Below are positions 52,581 to 60,640 of a DNA stretch of 64,000 nt, piece by piece (the stretch's first letter is position 1; each line of letters starts with the position of its first letter). A model generated the notes under the pieces. It had not been told where the DNA came from and did not search any database. It saw only the letters and a list, made by a program, of their open reading frames with translations. Both the position numbers and the translations under genes were made by a program. Origin of the DNA: Synechococcus sp. RS9909 (lineage in GTDB: Bacteria; Cyanobacteriota; Cyanobacteriia; PCC-6307; Cyanobiaceae); NCBI RefSeq assembly GCF_014279595.1, contig NZ_CP047943.1:1116001-1180000 (forward strand), read 5' to 3'.

Positions 52581-52985
52581 ATGGCCAATCCCCAGAAGCG
52601 CAAGGGGGATGCGGCCGAGCGGGAAGCGGCCCAGCTGCTGAGTGATCTCTTGGGCCTGGTGGTGCGCCGCAAGCTCGGGGCCGGCCGCACCACCACGGCC
52701 GGCGGTGACACCGGCGACCTCGATGGCGTGCCGGCCCATGTGATCCAGGTGGCCAGCTGGGCCAACACCGCCGCCGCGGCCCGCCTCAAGCCAGACGAGG
52801 CCGCCCTGCAGGCCGAGCACGCCGCCGTGCCGTTCGCGGCGACATTGGTACGTTTCCGCGGCGGCACCTGGCGGGTGGTGCTCACCCCTGAGCAGTGGGC
52901 CGCCTATGTGCGGCTGATCCTGAGGCAGTCCCCCCAGGGGACGGCGCTCCCTGCTCTGCCGCCCAGTCGTGGAGGGGGAGCATGA
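52581..52985 (+). CDS. Holliday-junction-resolvase-like PD-(D/E)XK protein with altered active site
   Basis: 134 residues. The N-terminus KRKGDAAEREAAQLLSDLLG and then RRKLGAGRTTTAGGDTGDLD follow phage Hjc-type resolvases (first glutamate, then GDLxG). The next catalytic motif, usually E-V-K, is read here as VIQVASW, so the glutamate and lysine are missing. It may be an inactive binding protein or use other residues. The stop overlaps terS in an ATGA junction. Confidence 0.55.
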   Translation: MANPQKRKGDAAEREAAQLLSDLLGLVVRRKLGAGRTTTAGGDTGDLDGVPAHVIQVASWANTAAAARLKPDEAALQAEHAAVPFAATLVRFRGGTWRVVLTPEQWAAYVRLILRQSPQGTALPALPPSRGGGA

Positions 52986-53515
52986 GCCCCGAGCAGCCAC
53001 CGACAGCGGTCGCTGGCTCAGAACCAGGCACTGAGTCGCTGGATGAGCTGCGTGCTGCCCCGACCCAGCAGGACGACGACGGCAACCCGATCTGGCCGGC
53101 CGCCGACCCCAGCCGGCCAGTCGGCAAGGGCAATCCGCCCCGGGGCCGCCGCAACCCGATCCACAAACCGCGCGCCACCCACATGGAGGTGGAGACCCGC
53201 ATCGCCGAGGCGCAGCTGTGGATCGCCCAGCGGCTGCCACTTGCACAGATCAGGGAAAAAGCAGCCCAGAACTGGGGAATCACCAACATCAAAACGATCA
53301 GCCGCTATTTGGCGCTGGCGCGACAGCGAATGGTGGAAGAGCTGCTCACCGACCGGCGCCGTCACCAGGCCGAGCAGATCTTTGCCCTCAATGACTGCGC
53401 CCGCCGGGCGATGGACGCGGGCCAGTTCAACGCTGCCGTCGGCGCCTTCCGGGTGATCGCTGAGATCGGCGGGCTGCTGCGAGCCCCCATCAAGCCGCCG
53501 GAGCCACGGGCATGA
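52982..53515 (+). CDS. terS: Terminase small subunit-like protein
   Basis: 177 residues from ATG 52982. A disordered P-rich N-terminus (~1-65) is followed by a helical DNA-binding part: RIAEAQLWIAQRLPLAQIRE, KAAQNWGITNIKTISRYLAL and ARQRMVEELLTDRRRHQAEQ. Position just before terL, with an ATGA overlap, supports the small-subunit role of recognising phage DNA for packaging. The assignment is based on context more than strong motifs. Confidence 0.65.
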   Translation: MSPEQPPTAVAGSEPGTESLDELRAAPTQQDDDGNPIWPAADPSRPVGKGNPPRGRRNPIHKPRATHMEVETRIAEAQLWIAQRLPLAQIREKAAQNWGITNIKTISRYLALARQRMVEELLTDRRRHQAEQIFALNDCARRAMDAGQFNAAVGAFRVIAEIGGLLRAPIKPPEPRA

Positions 53516-55155
53516 GGACAGCTCCGGCCACAAGGGGACTACCATCGGTGCCCCTGCCCCAAACCTCTGCCGCTGCAGAGGGTGGCTTGCTGCCGGAGCT
53601 CGACCCCTGGGGCGACGCCGGCCTGCTGCACCTCCCCACAACCACCACAGCCAAGCCAGCGGAACCCCAGAGCCTGCGCAGCTTCATCGCCGAGGCCTAC
53701 CCCCGCTACGGCTTCCACCGCTGGGCCGGGCTTCTGATCGAGCTGCTGCAGGCCGTCGCCGATGGCCAGCTGGGCCGCTTGATCGTCACCTGTCCGCCCC
53801 GGCTGGGGAAGAGCCTCTTGGTCTCAAAGCTGTTCCCGGCCTACTTCCTGCAGCGCTACCCGCATCTCTTCGCGGCGATCGCGTCGTACTCGGCGGAGCT
53901 GGCCTATGCCCACTCCCGAGAGGCGCGCCACTTCTACCGGGTGACCGGCCACCTGCTGGCCCGCGATTCGGCGGCGGTGGGCAACTGGCTCACCCGGCAG
54001 CGCGGAGGCTGCATCGCTGCTGGTGTGGATGGCCCGTTCACGGGCAAGGGCTACAGCCTCGGGATCATCGACGACCCCTACAAGGGCCCTGGCGATGCCG
54101 CCAGCCCGGCGCTGCGGCAGAAGCTGATCGACTGGCTGCGCTCGGTGTGGCTCACCCGCGCCGAACCGGCCTCAGTGCTCGGGCCGGACGGCAGCACTCA
54201 GCCGAACCTCTCGGCGCAGGTGGTGGTCCTCACCCGCTGGGACCACCAGGACGTGATCGGCTGGCTGCTGGAGCAGGAGCTGGGGGAAGCCCCGCAGCAC
54301 TGGACCGTGCTGGACCTGCCGGCCATCGCTGAGGACCCGACCGATCGCCCCCAGCTGCCGCCCACCTGCACCCTGATCCCCGACTGGCGGCAGCCGGGAG
54401 AAGCCCTGTGCCCGGAGCGGTTCCCCCTGCCGGAACTGCTCAAGATCAGGGCCCGTCTCGGGGCCTACTGGTGGGCGGCGCTTTATCAGCAGCGGCCCAG
54501 CCCGGCGTCTGGATCCATCTTCCTGAGGCAGTGGATCCGGCCGCCCTTCCCCCGAGAGGGCGGCAGCCAGCGCCACTACGCCCTGCTGGCGCTTTCGTGT
54601 GACCTGAGCTTCAAGGGGGAGGCGGAGAGCGACTACTGCGGCTTCTGCCTGGCTGGCCTGCTGGCGCCACCGGCTTGGAATGCCATCCCCCGATCGGGTG
54701 AACCCCAGGGGCAGATGGCGCCAGCGGCACTTGAGATCGAGGTGCTCTGGGCCGCTCGGCACCGCTTTGGCCTGCCGGAGGTGATCCGTTTCCTGCTGGG
54801 CTGTCTGGAGGCGCTTGAGCAGCAGGGGCTGCGCCCCAATGCCGTGCTGATCGAGGACGCCGCCAACGGGCCGGCGGTGCTGCAGTCCCTGCGGCGGCGG
54901 GTGCCGGGGATGCTGCCGATCACTGCGAGAGGCAGCAAGGAAACCCGCGCCCATGCCGTCGCCCCCCTGGTGGAGTCGGGACAGATCCGCTTTCACCACC
55001 GCGCCCAGCCGCTGGTGGAGGAAGCCATTCGCTTCCCCAAGGGCAGCAAGGACCTGGTGGATGCCTTCTGCCACGGTGCCCTGTGGCTGGAGGGCCGCTA
55101 CTGGAAGGCCCAGGGCATCCAGCCGGTGGTGACACCGCTTCTGGTGAGCCGGTGA
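53512..55155 (+). CDS. terL: Terminase large subunit
   Basis: 547 residues. Packaging ATPase: Walker A CPPRLGKS (residues 94-101) and Walker B LGIIDD (183-188). The RNase H-like nuclease domain (~355-535) carries acidic residues in LSCDLSFKG (D364), LIEDAANGPAV (D449) and KDLVDAF (D517). This order is diagnostic for TerL, the motor that translocates DNA into proheads. The stop overlaps the phage sigma factor start (GTGA). Confidence 0.9.
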   Translation: MRTAPATRGLPSVPLPQTSAAAEGGLLPELDPWGDAGLLHLPTTTTAKPAEPQSLRSFIAEAYPRYGFHRWAGLLIELLQAVADGQLGRLIVTCPPRLGKSLLVSKLFPAYFLQRYPHLFAAIASYSAELAYAHSREARHFYRVTGHLLARDSAAVGNWLTRQRGGCIAAGVDGPFTGKGYSLGIIDDPYKGPGDAASPALRQKLIDWLRSVWLTRAEPASVLGPDGSTQPNLSAQVVVLTRWDHQDVIGWLLEQELGEAPQHWTVLDLPAIAEDPTDRPQLPPTCTLIPDWRQPGEALCPERFPLPELLKIRARLGAYWWAALYQQRPSPASGSIFLRQWIRPPFPREGGSQRHYALLALSCDLSFKGEAESDYCGFCLAGLLAPPAWNAIPRSGEPQGQMAPAALEIEVLWAARHRFGLPEVIRFLLGCLEALEQQGLRPNAVLIEDAANGPAVLQSLRRRVPGMLPITARGSKETRAHAVAPLVESGQIRFHHRAQPLVEEAIRFPKGSKDLVDAFCHGALWLEGRYWKAQGIQPVVTPLLVSR

Positions 55156-55853
55156 GCATGCCGATGGTGTCCGCAGTGCGGGAACATCCCAAGCCTTCCG
55201 CAGTGGAGAGCCCACGCCCTGCCGTGCTAACTCCTGCTGCTGTGCAGCTGGTGCTGCCGCTCATGGTGGTGTTGGTGGGCGATGCCGCCGGGGCGGAGCG
55301 GATGCTGCGGCGACGGCGCTATCGCAGGCCGGCGTGCCATGCCCGTGCGCAGCAGCTGGAGATCAACCTCCATGCTCCAGTGCGACACCACCCCGGAGCC
55401 CAGGGTCAGCGGCCTCAGCGCTGCAGGCCCCGGCGAGAGCGGCCGGTGCGGCCCCATGCCGCTGCCGATGCCCTGGCGCTGCAGCACAGGGACCTGGCGG
55501 AGAAGGTCGCCGGCAACTTTGCCCGCCGCACTGTCCACCCCAAGGAAGACCTGCTGCAGCTGGCGATGATCGGCTTGATCAAGGCGGCTCGACGGTATGA
55601 CCCTTCACGGGGACCGTTTCGGCCCTATGGCCGCACCTACGCCAATGGAGAAATCACCCACTTTCTGCGGGACAACGGGTTCCTGCTGAAGGTGCCGCCC
55701 ACCTGGCGGGAGATTCATGCGCGAGGGCAGCGGTTACTCACCTCAGGAGTTGGTGTCGGCGAGATGCTGGAGCAAATAGGGCTTAGCCGCGAGCAGTGGG
55801 TTCAGATTGCTGAGGCCTGCTCAGTGCGGGTGGTTGCCTTCCCTGTTGATTGA
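55152..55853 (+). CDS. Phage-encoded sigma-70 region 2 protein
   Basis: 233 residues from GTG 55152 (ATG 55158 alternative). After a basic ~100-residue N-terminus comes sigma region 2: LAEKVAGNFARRTVHPKEDL, LQLAMIGLIKAARRYDPSRG and PFRPYGRTYANGEITHFLRD, including the RNAP-core-binding and -10-melting helices. The C-terminal ~50 residues contain a possible HTH (GVGEMLEQIGLSREQWVQIA), but a standard region 4 is not obvious. It is translationally coupled to terL and may direct late transcription. Confidence 0.75.
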   Translation: MSMPMVSAVREHPKPSAVESPRPAVLTPAAVQLVLPLMVVLVGDAAGAERMLRRRRYRRPACHARAQQLEINLHAPVRHHPGAQGQRPQRCRPRRERPVRPHAAADALALQHRDLAEKVAGNFARRTVHPKEDLLQLAMIGLIKAARRYDPSRGPFRPYGRTYANGEITHFLRDNGFLLKVPPTWREIHARGQRLLTSGVGVGEMLEQIGLSREQWVQIAEACSVRVVAFPVD

Positions 55854-55938
55854 ATGCTCCTGATCAGCGGTGGGAAGTAGCTAGGTAGACACATCAGAAG
55901 CCTTTGGCCCCATCCGCTGGATCTGGATGTTGGGTGGC

Positions 55939-57246
55939 CTAAGCAACTTTCTCTGCTTCGTCCTGCGCATACTTCACGAGCCATCCCTTAGGGGTTACTT
56001 GAATTGTCTTTCGTCGCTTATCTCCTTCATCTTGTGTGCTAACCAGTAATCCAGCATCCTCTAAGTCTTTGACATGCGGACGCAAGGCCATGGAACTATT
56101 GAATTCAAACTCTTGAAAATCACTAGGAGAGAAGACGCCACCAAGGCTTACTGCGACTGAGAAGACCTCCCATGCCCGAGGTTTCAACGTTGACTGTGCA
56201 GCATTGAGTGCCGCAGACGCCTCTGCATGTAACCACTCGCTAAAGACACTGCGCTTTTCATCAAGAGTTTCTGGGAGATCACGTTCAGCCACCCATTGGC
56301 AAAAGTTATCCGCCCTTCCCAGTGTGCTACGGAGATTGCGATGCAAAATATGGTACAAGACCTCAAAGTCCTCTAAGCACAGCGGCAAATACACGCCTTG
56401 GGACTCTGGCGCGGCATAAGCAGTAAGACGTGAGCGATAGATCTCTGCAGACAAGGTGTTATCAACGCCGTCAACTTCTATTGGCGTATGCAAGAATCCT
56501 TCAAGTCGTGGGGAGGAAACTGTGCCCAGGACGATCCCGAGAGCGCCACACAAAACCCAGCGAAGACCAGGTATTACAAGAAGTCTGTCCCTGAGTTTCT
56601 CAAGAAGCTGCCGCACAGTGTCTGAAGTCTGCAATAGCTCCAAGTTGTCGATTACGCAGATAACTCCGCCATCGTTCTGAGTGGGAAACAACTGCTTCAG
56701 CCAGAGCTCAACTTCTTTGCGAAAACCACTTCGCTCAAAGCCGGACGAGGTGTTTGTTTCTGAACTTTCCCCTATGTTTGCACCATTGCCTACGATTGAG
56801 AAGCCTCCCTGCATTCCGCTGATCTGTGGCGAGTTCAGCCATTTATCGATTGGCCCTGTTTTAATTGAGTCACATAGACCTTGAATTGCCTTGGCACGAT
56901 CGATCAGAGTTTGCGCCACTGCCATTAAGACCTCGTCAATAAAGTCATCGGCATCCTTGCTTGTGTCCAACTGAAAGACCTTGTTGCATGGTATTAACAG
57001 AGGACCATTCCATCCCGAGAGACAATCTCGATACGCCTTAAACGCAGCAACATTGACCAGGCTTGTCTTTCCGACGCCATTCAGCCCTTCAATGGTCGCT
57101 ATCTTGGGCGGATTGAACAGTTTTCTTTTGAGACTGGCAAGTTCTCTTTCTCTCCCAATAAGGAGTTGCTCTCCTAGCTCAGAGGGCGGCAATGGAGTCA
57201 CCTGAAATGGGGAATCGTCAAATCTCCATTCTTGATAGATATTCAT
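55939..57246 (-). CDS. AAA/STAND-like ATPase with C-terminal winged helix; reversed cargo gene
   Basis: 435 residues on the opposite strand to all neighbours. An N-terminal IGRERELASLKRKLF box (30-44) precedes Walker A GLNGVGKT (54-61) and Walker B GGVICVIDN (193-201). The middle and C-terminal parts are helical, with a MarR-like winged helix at ~350-425 (RAWEVFSVAVSLGGVFSPSD, VKDLEDAGLLVS). The gene is clearly more AT-rich than the phage and host around it, so it was acquired separately. It sits between the phage sigma gene and the portal. The architecture of regulatory or defence ATPases fits, but no known system can be named. Confidence 0.7.
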   Translation of the reverse strand: MNIYQEWRFDDSPFQVTPLPPSELGEQLLIGRERELASLKRKLFNPPKIATIEGLNGVGKTSLVNVAAFKAYRDCLSGWNGPLLIPCNKVFQLDTSKDADDFIDEVLMAVAQTLIDRAKAIQGLCDSIKTGPIDKWLNSPQISGMQGGFSIVGNGANIGESSETNTSSGFERSGFRKEVELWLKQLFPTQNDGGVICVIDNLELLQTSDTVRQLLEKLRDRLLVIPGLRWVLCGALGIVLGTVSSPRLEGFLHTPIEVDGVDNTLSAEIYRSRLTAYAAPESQGVYLPLCLEDFEVLYHILHRNLRSTLGRADNFCQWVAERDLPETLDEKRSVFSEWLHAEASAALNAAQSTLKPRAWEVFSVAVSLGGVFSPSDFQEFEFNSSMALRPHVKDLEDAGLLVSTQDEGDKRRKTIQVTPKGWLVKYAQDEAEKVA

Positions 57247-57615
57247 GACTCCTATGATTGTTAATGGCCTGTGTGCGAGACTCTAGCTAAGATTTTGGCT
57301 TTGCCAAGCGCCTCTAGGCAGTCCTCCTAACGCTATATGAGCGGATCCTCGGTAAAAAATAGCCAGGCCCCTGTTGATCCGTATAAGAACTCGAAGTCAT
57401 TACCGGTTTAACCCTAAACCAACTGCGTAGTAATCACCCTCGGGCAGATGGCTCATCAAGCCTGGTTCATATGCGGACCCGCATATGAACCCTTGCCCCT
57501 CGTCCTGGCCGAGCCGCTTACCCGGATGATCTGACTGGAACCCTGCAGATTCTGCATAGCTTTCCCGGTTGCCAATCACGGCCTCTGGCAATGGCTTCGA
57601 CCCCACCAGCAGCCC
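57247..57615. other. AT-richer intergenic region between the AAA ATPase and portal genes
   Basis: 369 bp without a convincing gene. Its composition resembles the AAA ATPase gene at the left side and becomes GC-rich near the portal. The one striking element is the perfect dyad at 57464-57491. It should contain the AAA gene promoter (reading left) and may contain the portal operon promoter (reading right); TATATGAG (57335) and TAAAAAAT (57353) are AT-rich spots. Confidence 0.6.
57464..57491. repeat. Perfect 28-bp dyad GGTTCATATGCGG-AC-CCGCATATGAACC
   Basis: Two 13-bp arms are exact inverse complements with a 2-bp spacer. There is no T-run, so it is not a classical terminator. Its length and perfection suggest a protein-binding site, a recombination site or the footprint of the AAA gene insertion. 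It is 125 bp before the portal start. Confidence 0.75.
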
Positions 57616-59193
57616 GTGCCCACCACCCGCCGCCGCAGGACAACTACCCCCAGCAGCCCCTCCTCCCCACCAGCGCTGCAGCTCCAAGCCCCTGACCAGC
57701 CCCCCTGGCTGGAACACCCCACCCTCTCGGGTCTGAGGGACCGTCTCCAGCTGGTCTACGACTGCTGGACCCTGCTGGAGCTGCCTGACGGCACCAGCCG
57801 CCGGTCGGTGTATCTGCCCCGCGGCATCGAGGAGCCAGAGACCTGTTATCTCAAGCGCCTGGAAGCGGCCCGGCCCACCAGCTTCTACCGCGATGCCCTG
57901 CGCACCTACGCGGGGATGCTGTCGCGCCTGAGCTGGCAGGAGCTTCCTGATTCGCTAAGCCGGGTGGCCACCGACGTGGACGGCCAGGGCACGGATCTGG
58001 GGGTGTTCCTGTTCCTGGCCGACCTGCTCACCCTGCGGGATGGCGGCTGTCTGATCCTGCAGCTGCCGCCCCAGCACCACTGGCCTTCAGAAGGGGACCG
58101 GCTGGAAGCCCTCGCCAAGGGCGATCGGCTTTCGCTGCCGCGGCTGCAGCTGGTGCCCAGGGGCGACCTGCTCAACTGGCGCCTGCCCACCGATGGCACC
58201 AGCGGTGCGCCGGCATCGGGTCCGGTGGAGATCGTCTGGCGGGAGCCGCGCCGCCAGGCCCTGCCGCCCCGCTTCGCCACTGGCAATGCCGCCGTGGCCA
58301 CGGTCGTGCTCGATGCCCACGGCGGGCTGGTGCCGGACCCGCAGGCTTGGCTCTACCGCAGCCTGTCGCTGAGCGACGACGGCCTGGTGCTGCGCAGCTG
58401 GCAGGCCAACCCCAATCCCGGTGCTGCCGATGGCTACGACGTGGTGCCGGTGGGGGAGCCGGAACGGATGCCCCAGCGCTTTGACATACCGGCCCTCTGG
58501 TACTCGGTGGATGGCACCGCCTTTGGTGAGGGCGACCTTCCCCACCTGGGCCTGGCGCACCAGTACCTCAACCACTACCGCTGCCGCAGCGAATACGAAG
58601 ACCTTCTCTCCCGCACGGCCCTGCCGGTGGGTGTGCGCACGGGCCTGGTGGATGCCTACGGCTTCCGCCGCAGTGATGGCGCCCTCGGCTCTGGTGCAGG
58701 GACAGGGGGAACAGATGCCCAACGCCCCCAGCGGCTGGTGCTCTCCACCTCCTCCTTCATGGACTTGCCGGAGGGCGCCACGTTCCAGTGGGTCGAAATA
58801 GAAGCCCGGTCACTGGCAGAGCACCGGGCCTACCTGCAGCAGCTGGAGGAGGCCATGCGCCGCGACGCCCTGATCCCCGCCGGCGGCCACGGTCCAGCCC
58901 GCACCGAGCTGGAGATTTCCCTGACTGCCGGCCAGAGCTTTGCAGTGCTGCAGTCGCTGGCGGGCCAGAAGAGTTCGATGCTCAGCACCCTGCTGCGCCA
59001 GTGGACCCGCCTCACTGGCGAAAAGCTTGCGGACACGCCGGCCTGCAGCGTGGAGATCTGCCCGCTGGTGCCGCCGCAGCCACCGCGCAAACCCCAGCCC
59101 TCGGTGCAGGAGTGGCTGGTGCTGCATGAGCGGGGGGTGATCGACGGCGTGGAGCTGCGCCAGCAGCTGGGGATCGATGGCAACGCTGACTGA
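57616..59193 (+). CDS. Phage portal protein (DUF4055-like)
   Basis: 525 residues from GTG 57616. After a polar start, LSGLRDRLQLVYDCWTLLEL and RSVYLPRGIEEPETCYLKRL lead into the portal core (FYRDALRTYAGMLSRLSW). FLADLLTLRDGGCLILQLPP, LWYSVDGTAFGEGDLPHLGL, AHQYLNHYRCRSEYEDLLSR and the C-terminal stem/crown part fit DUF4055 portals of siphovirus-like phages. The portal is the dodecameric ring through which DNA enters the head. terL is nearby, separated by the sigma and AAA genes. Confidence 0.8.
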   Translation: MPTTRRRRTTTPSSPSSPPALQLQAPDQPPWLEHPTLSGLRDRLQLVYDCWTLLELPDGTSRRSVYLPRGIEEPETCYLKRLEAARPTSFYRDALRTYAGMLSRLSWQELPDSLSRVATDVDGQGTDLGVFLFLADLLTLRDGGCLILQLPPQHHWPSEGDRLEALAKGDRLSLPRLQLVPRGDLLNWRLPTDGTSGAPASGPVEIVWREPRRQALPPRFATGNAAVATVVLDAHGGLVPDPQAWLYRSLSLSDDGLVLRSWQANPNPGAADGYDVVPVGEPERMPQRFDIPALWYSVDGTAFGEGDLPHLGLAHQYLNHYRCRSEYEDLLSRTALPVGVRTGLVDAYGFRRSDGALGSGAGTGGTDAQRPQRLVLSTSSFMDLPEGATFQWVEIEARSLAEHRAYLQQLEEAMRRDALIPAGGHGPARTELEISLTAGQSFAVLQSLAGQKSSMLSTLLRQWTRLTGEKLADTPACSVEICPLVPPQPPRKPQPSVQEWLVLHERGVIDGVELRQQLGIDGNAD

Positions 59194-59230
59194 AGACCCG
59201 TGGCCTGGGACTGTTTGCGGCGGTGGCCGT

Positions 59231-59719
59231 TCACTCCCCACAGCGATCCAGCACGGCCTGGATCACCGCCGGTGCAATGCGGAAATCGCTGGCATGCAGT
59301 GCAGCGAACACGGCTCTGGCAGAGGCGATCAGGCCGCGTTGGCGGGCCAGGCCGATCACGGCAGCGGTGCCGGCCACGCTGAGGCCGAGCTCCTGGCCCA
59401 CCGCTCGACCGGCGCGCTCATCGATCAACAGCAGCACCGGCTCGCCGCAGCCCAGAGCCAGGCGGATGCTGGCCGCCTCCCCCTCGTCGAGATCGGGTAG
59501 CGCCGGCTCGCTGGTGTCAATCGCGGTGGCCTGCAACCAGCCCGCCGCGAGGGCCTGCTGGATCGGGGCTTCCGTATCTGGATAGCGGCCCGTGAGCACC
59601 TCAGCCAGCACCACATCGGTGACCACAACCTCGGTGAACAGCTGCTGCAGCCAGAGCAGCCCGTTCACCCGGGCCAGCGCGATCAGCGGGCTGGCGTCGC
59701 TGATGACGATTGCAGCCAC
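59231..59719 (-). CDS. DUF3368 PIN-like toxin
   Basis: 162 residues from GTG 59719. PIN-like acidic residues are visible: VISDASPLIALARV (first Asp), TDVVLAEVLTG (Glu), DLDEGEAASIRLAL and LLIDERAGRAVGQELGL. DUF3368 proteins are predicted RNase toxins paired with UPF0175 antitoxins. The gene is on the opposite strand to the portal and overlaps the antitoxin gene by 37 bp. Confidence 0.8.
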   Translation of the reverse strand: MAAIVISDASPLIALARVNGLLWLQQLFTEVVVTDVVLAEVLTGRYPDTEAPIQQALAAGWLQATAIDTSEPALPDLDEGEAASIRLALGCGEPVLLLIDERAGRAVGQELGLSVAGTAAVIGLARQRGLIASARAVFAALHASDFRIAPAVIQAVLDRCGE

Positions 59720-60045
59720 TGTTCCAGGGTGTCGAGATCGGCGTTGGTTTCAGCGGCCGTGAGCCGGATCGCAGGGATGCCCAGGCGGCCGAGGTGGGAG
59801 ATGAAACTGGCCACATCCATCTCGGCCACGCGGGCAGAGCGCACCAGCGACAGCTCACCATCGCGGAACAGGGCCGTCGCCAGCGCTGCCCGCACACCCG
59901 GCGCCTGCAGCACGCCCCCCTCTTCCAGGCCGATCAGCAACGCATCGGGATGGTCGCGGTTGAGCACCACGACCGGGCCGCTCCTGGCTTGACGTAGTGC
60001 CTCAGCGGGGTTGTGCTTGAGCCCGCTCATGCTCACCGCATGCAT
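59683..60045 (-). CDS. Phd-like/UPF0175-like antitoxin
   Basis: 120 residues from ATG 60045, with GGAGGG 9-14 bases upstream. The N-terminal ~45 residues resemble a Phd DNA-binding fold (SGLKHNPAEALRQARSGPVV, then VLNRDHPDALLIGLEE). The C-terminal half (SARVAEMDVASFISHLGRLG, then IPAIRLTAAETNADLDTLEQ) is UPF0175-like. It is the partner of the DUF3368 toxin downstream and would neutralise it and repress the operon. Confidence 0.75.
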   Translation of the reverse strand: MHAVSMSGLKHNPAEALRQARSGPVVVLNRDHPDALLIGLEEGGVLQAPGVRAALATALFRDGELSLVRSARVAEMDVASFISHLGRLGIPAIRLTAAETNADLDTLEQWLQSSSATPAR

Positions 60046-60139
60046 GGCCCATCCCTCCAGTGATGATCAGATGGGATCAAGCTAAGGGATAGAAGCTAGG
60101 GATGAACCAAGCCGAGGGGTTGAGCTGGCAAGGGTCGGC

Positions 60140-60637
60140 ATGACCCAGTCCTCCCTACCCAGCTGCAGCTGGCGCCCTGGCGACGCCGAGGCCCTGCGCA
60201 TTGCCCTGTCCATCCCCGTCACCAGTGCCGCCCTGGCGGCCCTGAACCGGGAGATGGCCCAGCTGCAGACCCATTACCCCACAGGGGTCTGCACCGCCCA
60301 GGGCTATCTCGATGCCATTGCGGCGCTGGATGAGCAGCTGGCCGCACTGACACCGGCAGAGGTGAACAGCCCGGTGCGCAGCCGGCGCAAGGGCGTGGCC
60401 GGTGGCGTGGTGCCCAACCCACTGCCATTGAGCAAGTTGGCGGTGGTGGAGTACGCCACCGAGCTGCTGCTGGAGGAAACCGAGAGCGAGTGGGACCCCG
60501 CGGGACCGTCGCCGGCGGTGGTGCTGGGGAAACAGCGCAGCCAACACATCGGCCAGCTGGCGCTGCTGCTGCCGCGGCTGGCCAACTGGCGCCAGTGCAA
60601 TCCCGACCCCTTCCGGGGATCGCTGCTGCGGGGCTGA
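60140..60637 (+). CDS. Phage late-operon hypothetical protein
   Basis: 165 residues from ATG 60140. Mostly helical, with ALRIALSIPVTSAALAALNR, GVCTAQGYLDAIAALDEQLA and LSKLAVVEYATELLLEETES. Position after the portal and 3 bp before the LysM gene suggests a head or head-tail role. I recognise no family. Confidence 0.5.
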   Translation: MTQSSLPSCSWRPGDAEALRIALSIPVTSAALAALNREMAQLQTHYPTGVCTAQGYLDAIAALDEQLAALTPAEVNSPVRSRRKGVAGGVVPNPLPLSKLAVVEYATELLLEETESEWDPAGPSPAVVLGKQRSQHIGQLALLLPRLANWRQCNPDPFRGSLLRG

Positions 60638-60640
60638 GCG

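Noticed and set aside
57400-57717. 105-codon minus-strand frame across the 28-bp dyad
   Set aside because: Starts inside the portal gene region, glycine-rich and unsupported; the dyad is better seen as non-coding.
57952-57962. ATTCGCTAAG inside the portal gene, similar to the ATTAGCGAG operator
   Set aside because: Within a coding region, imperfect and not next to a start, so probably chance.
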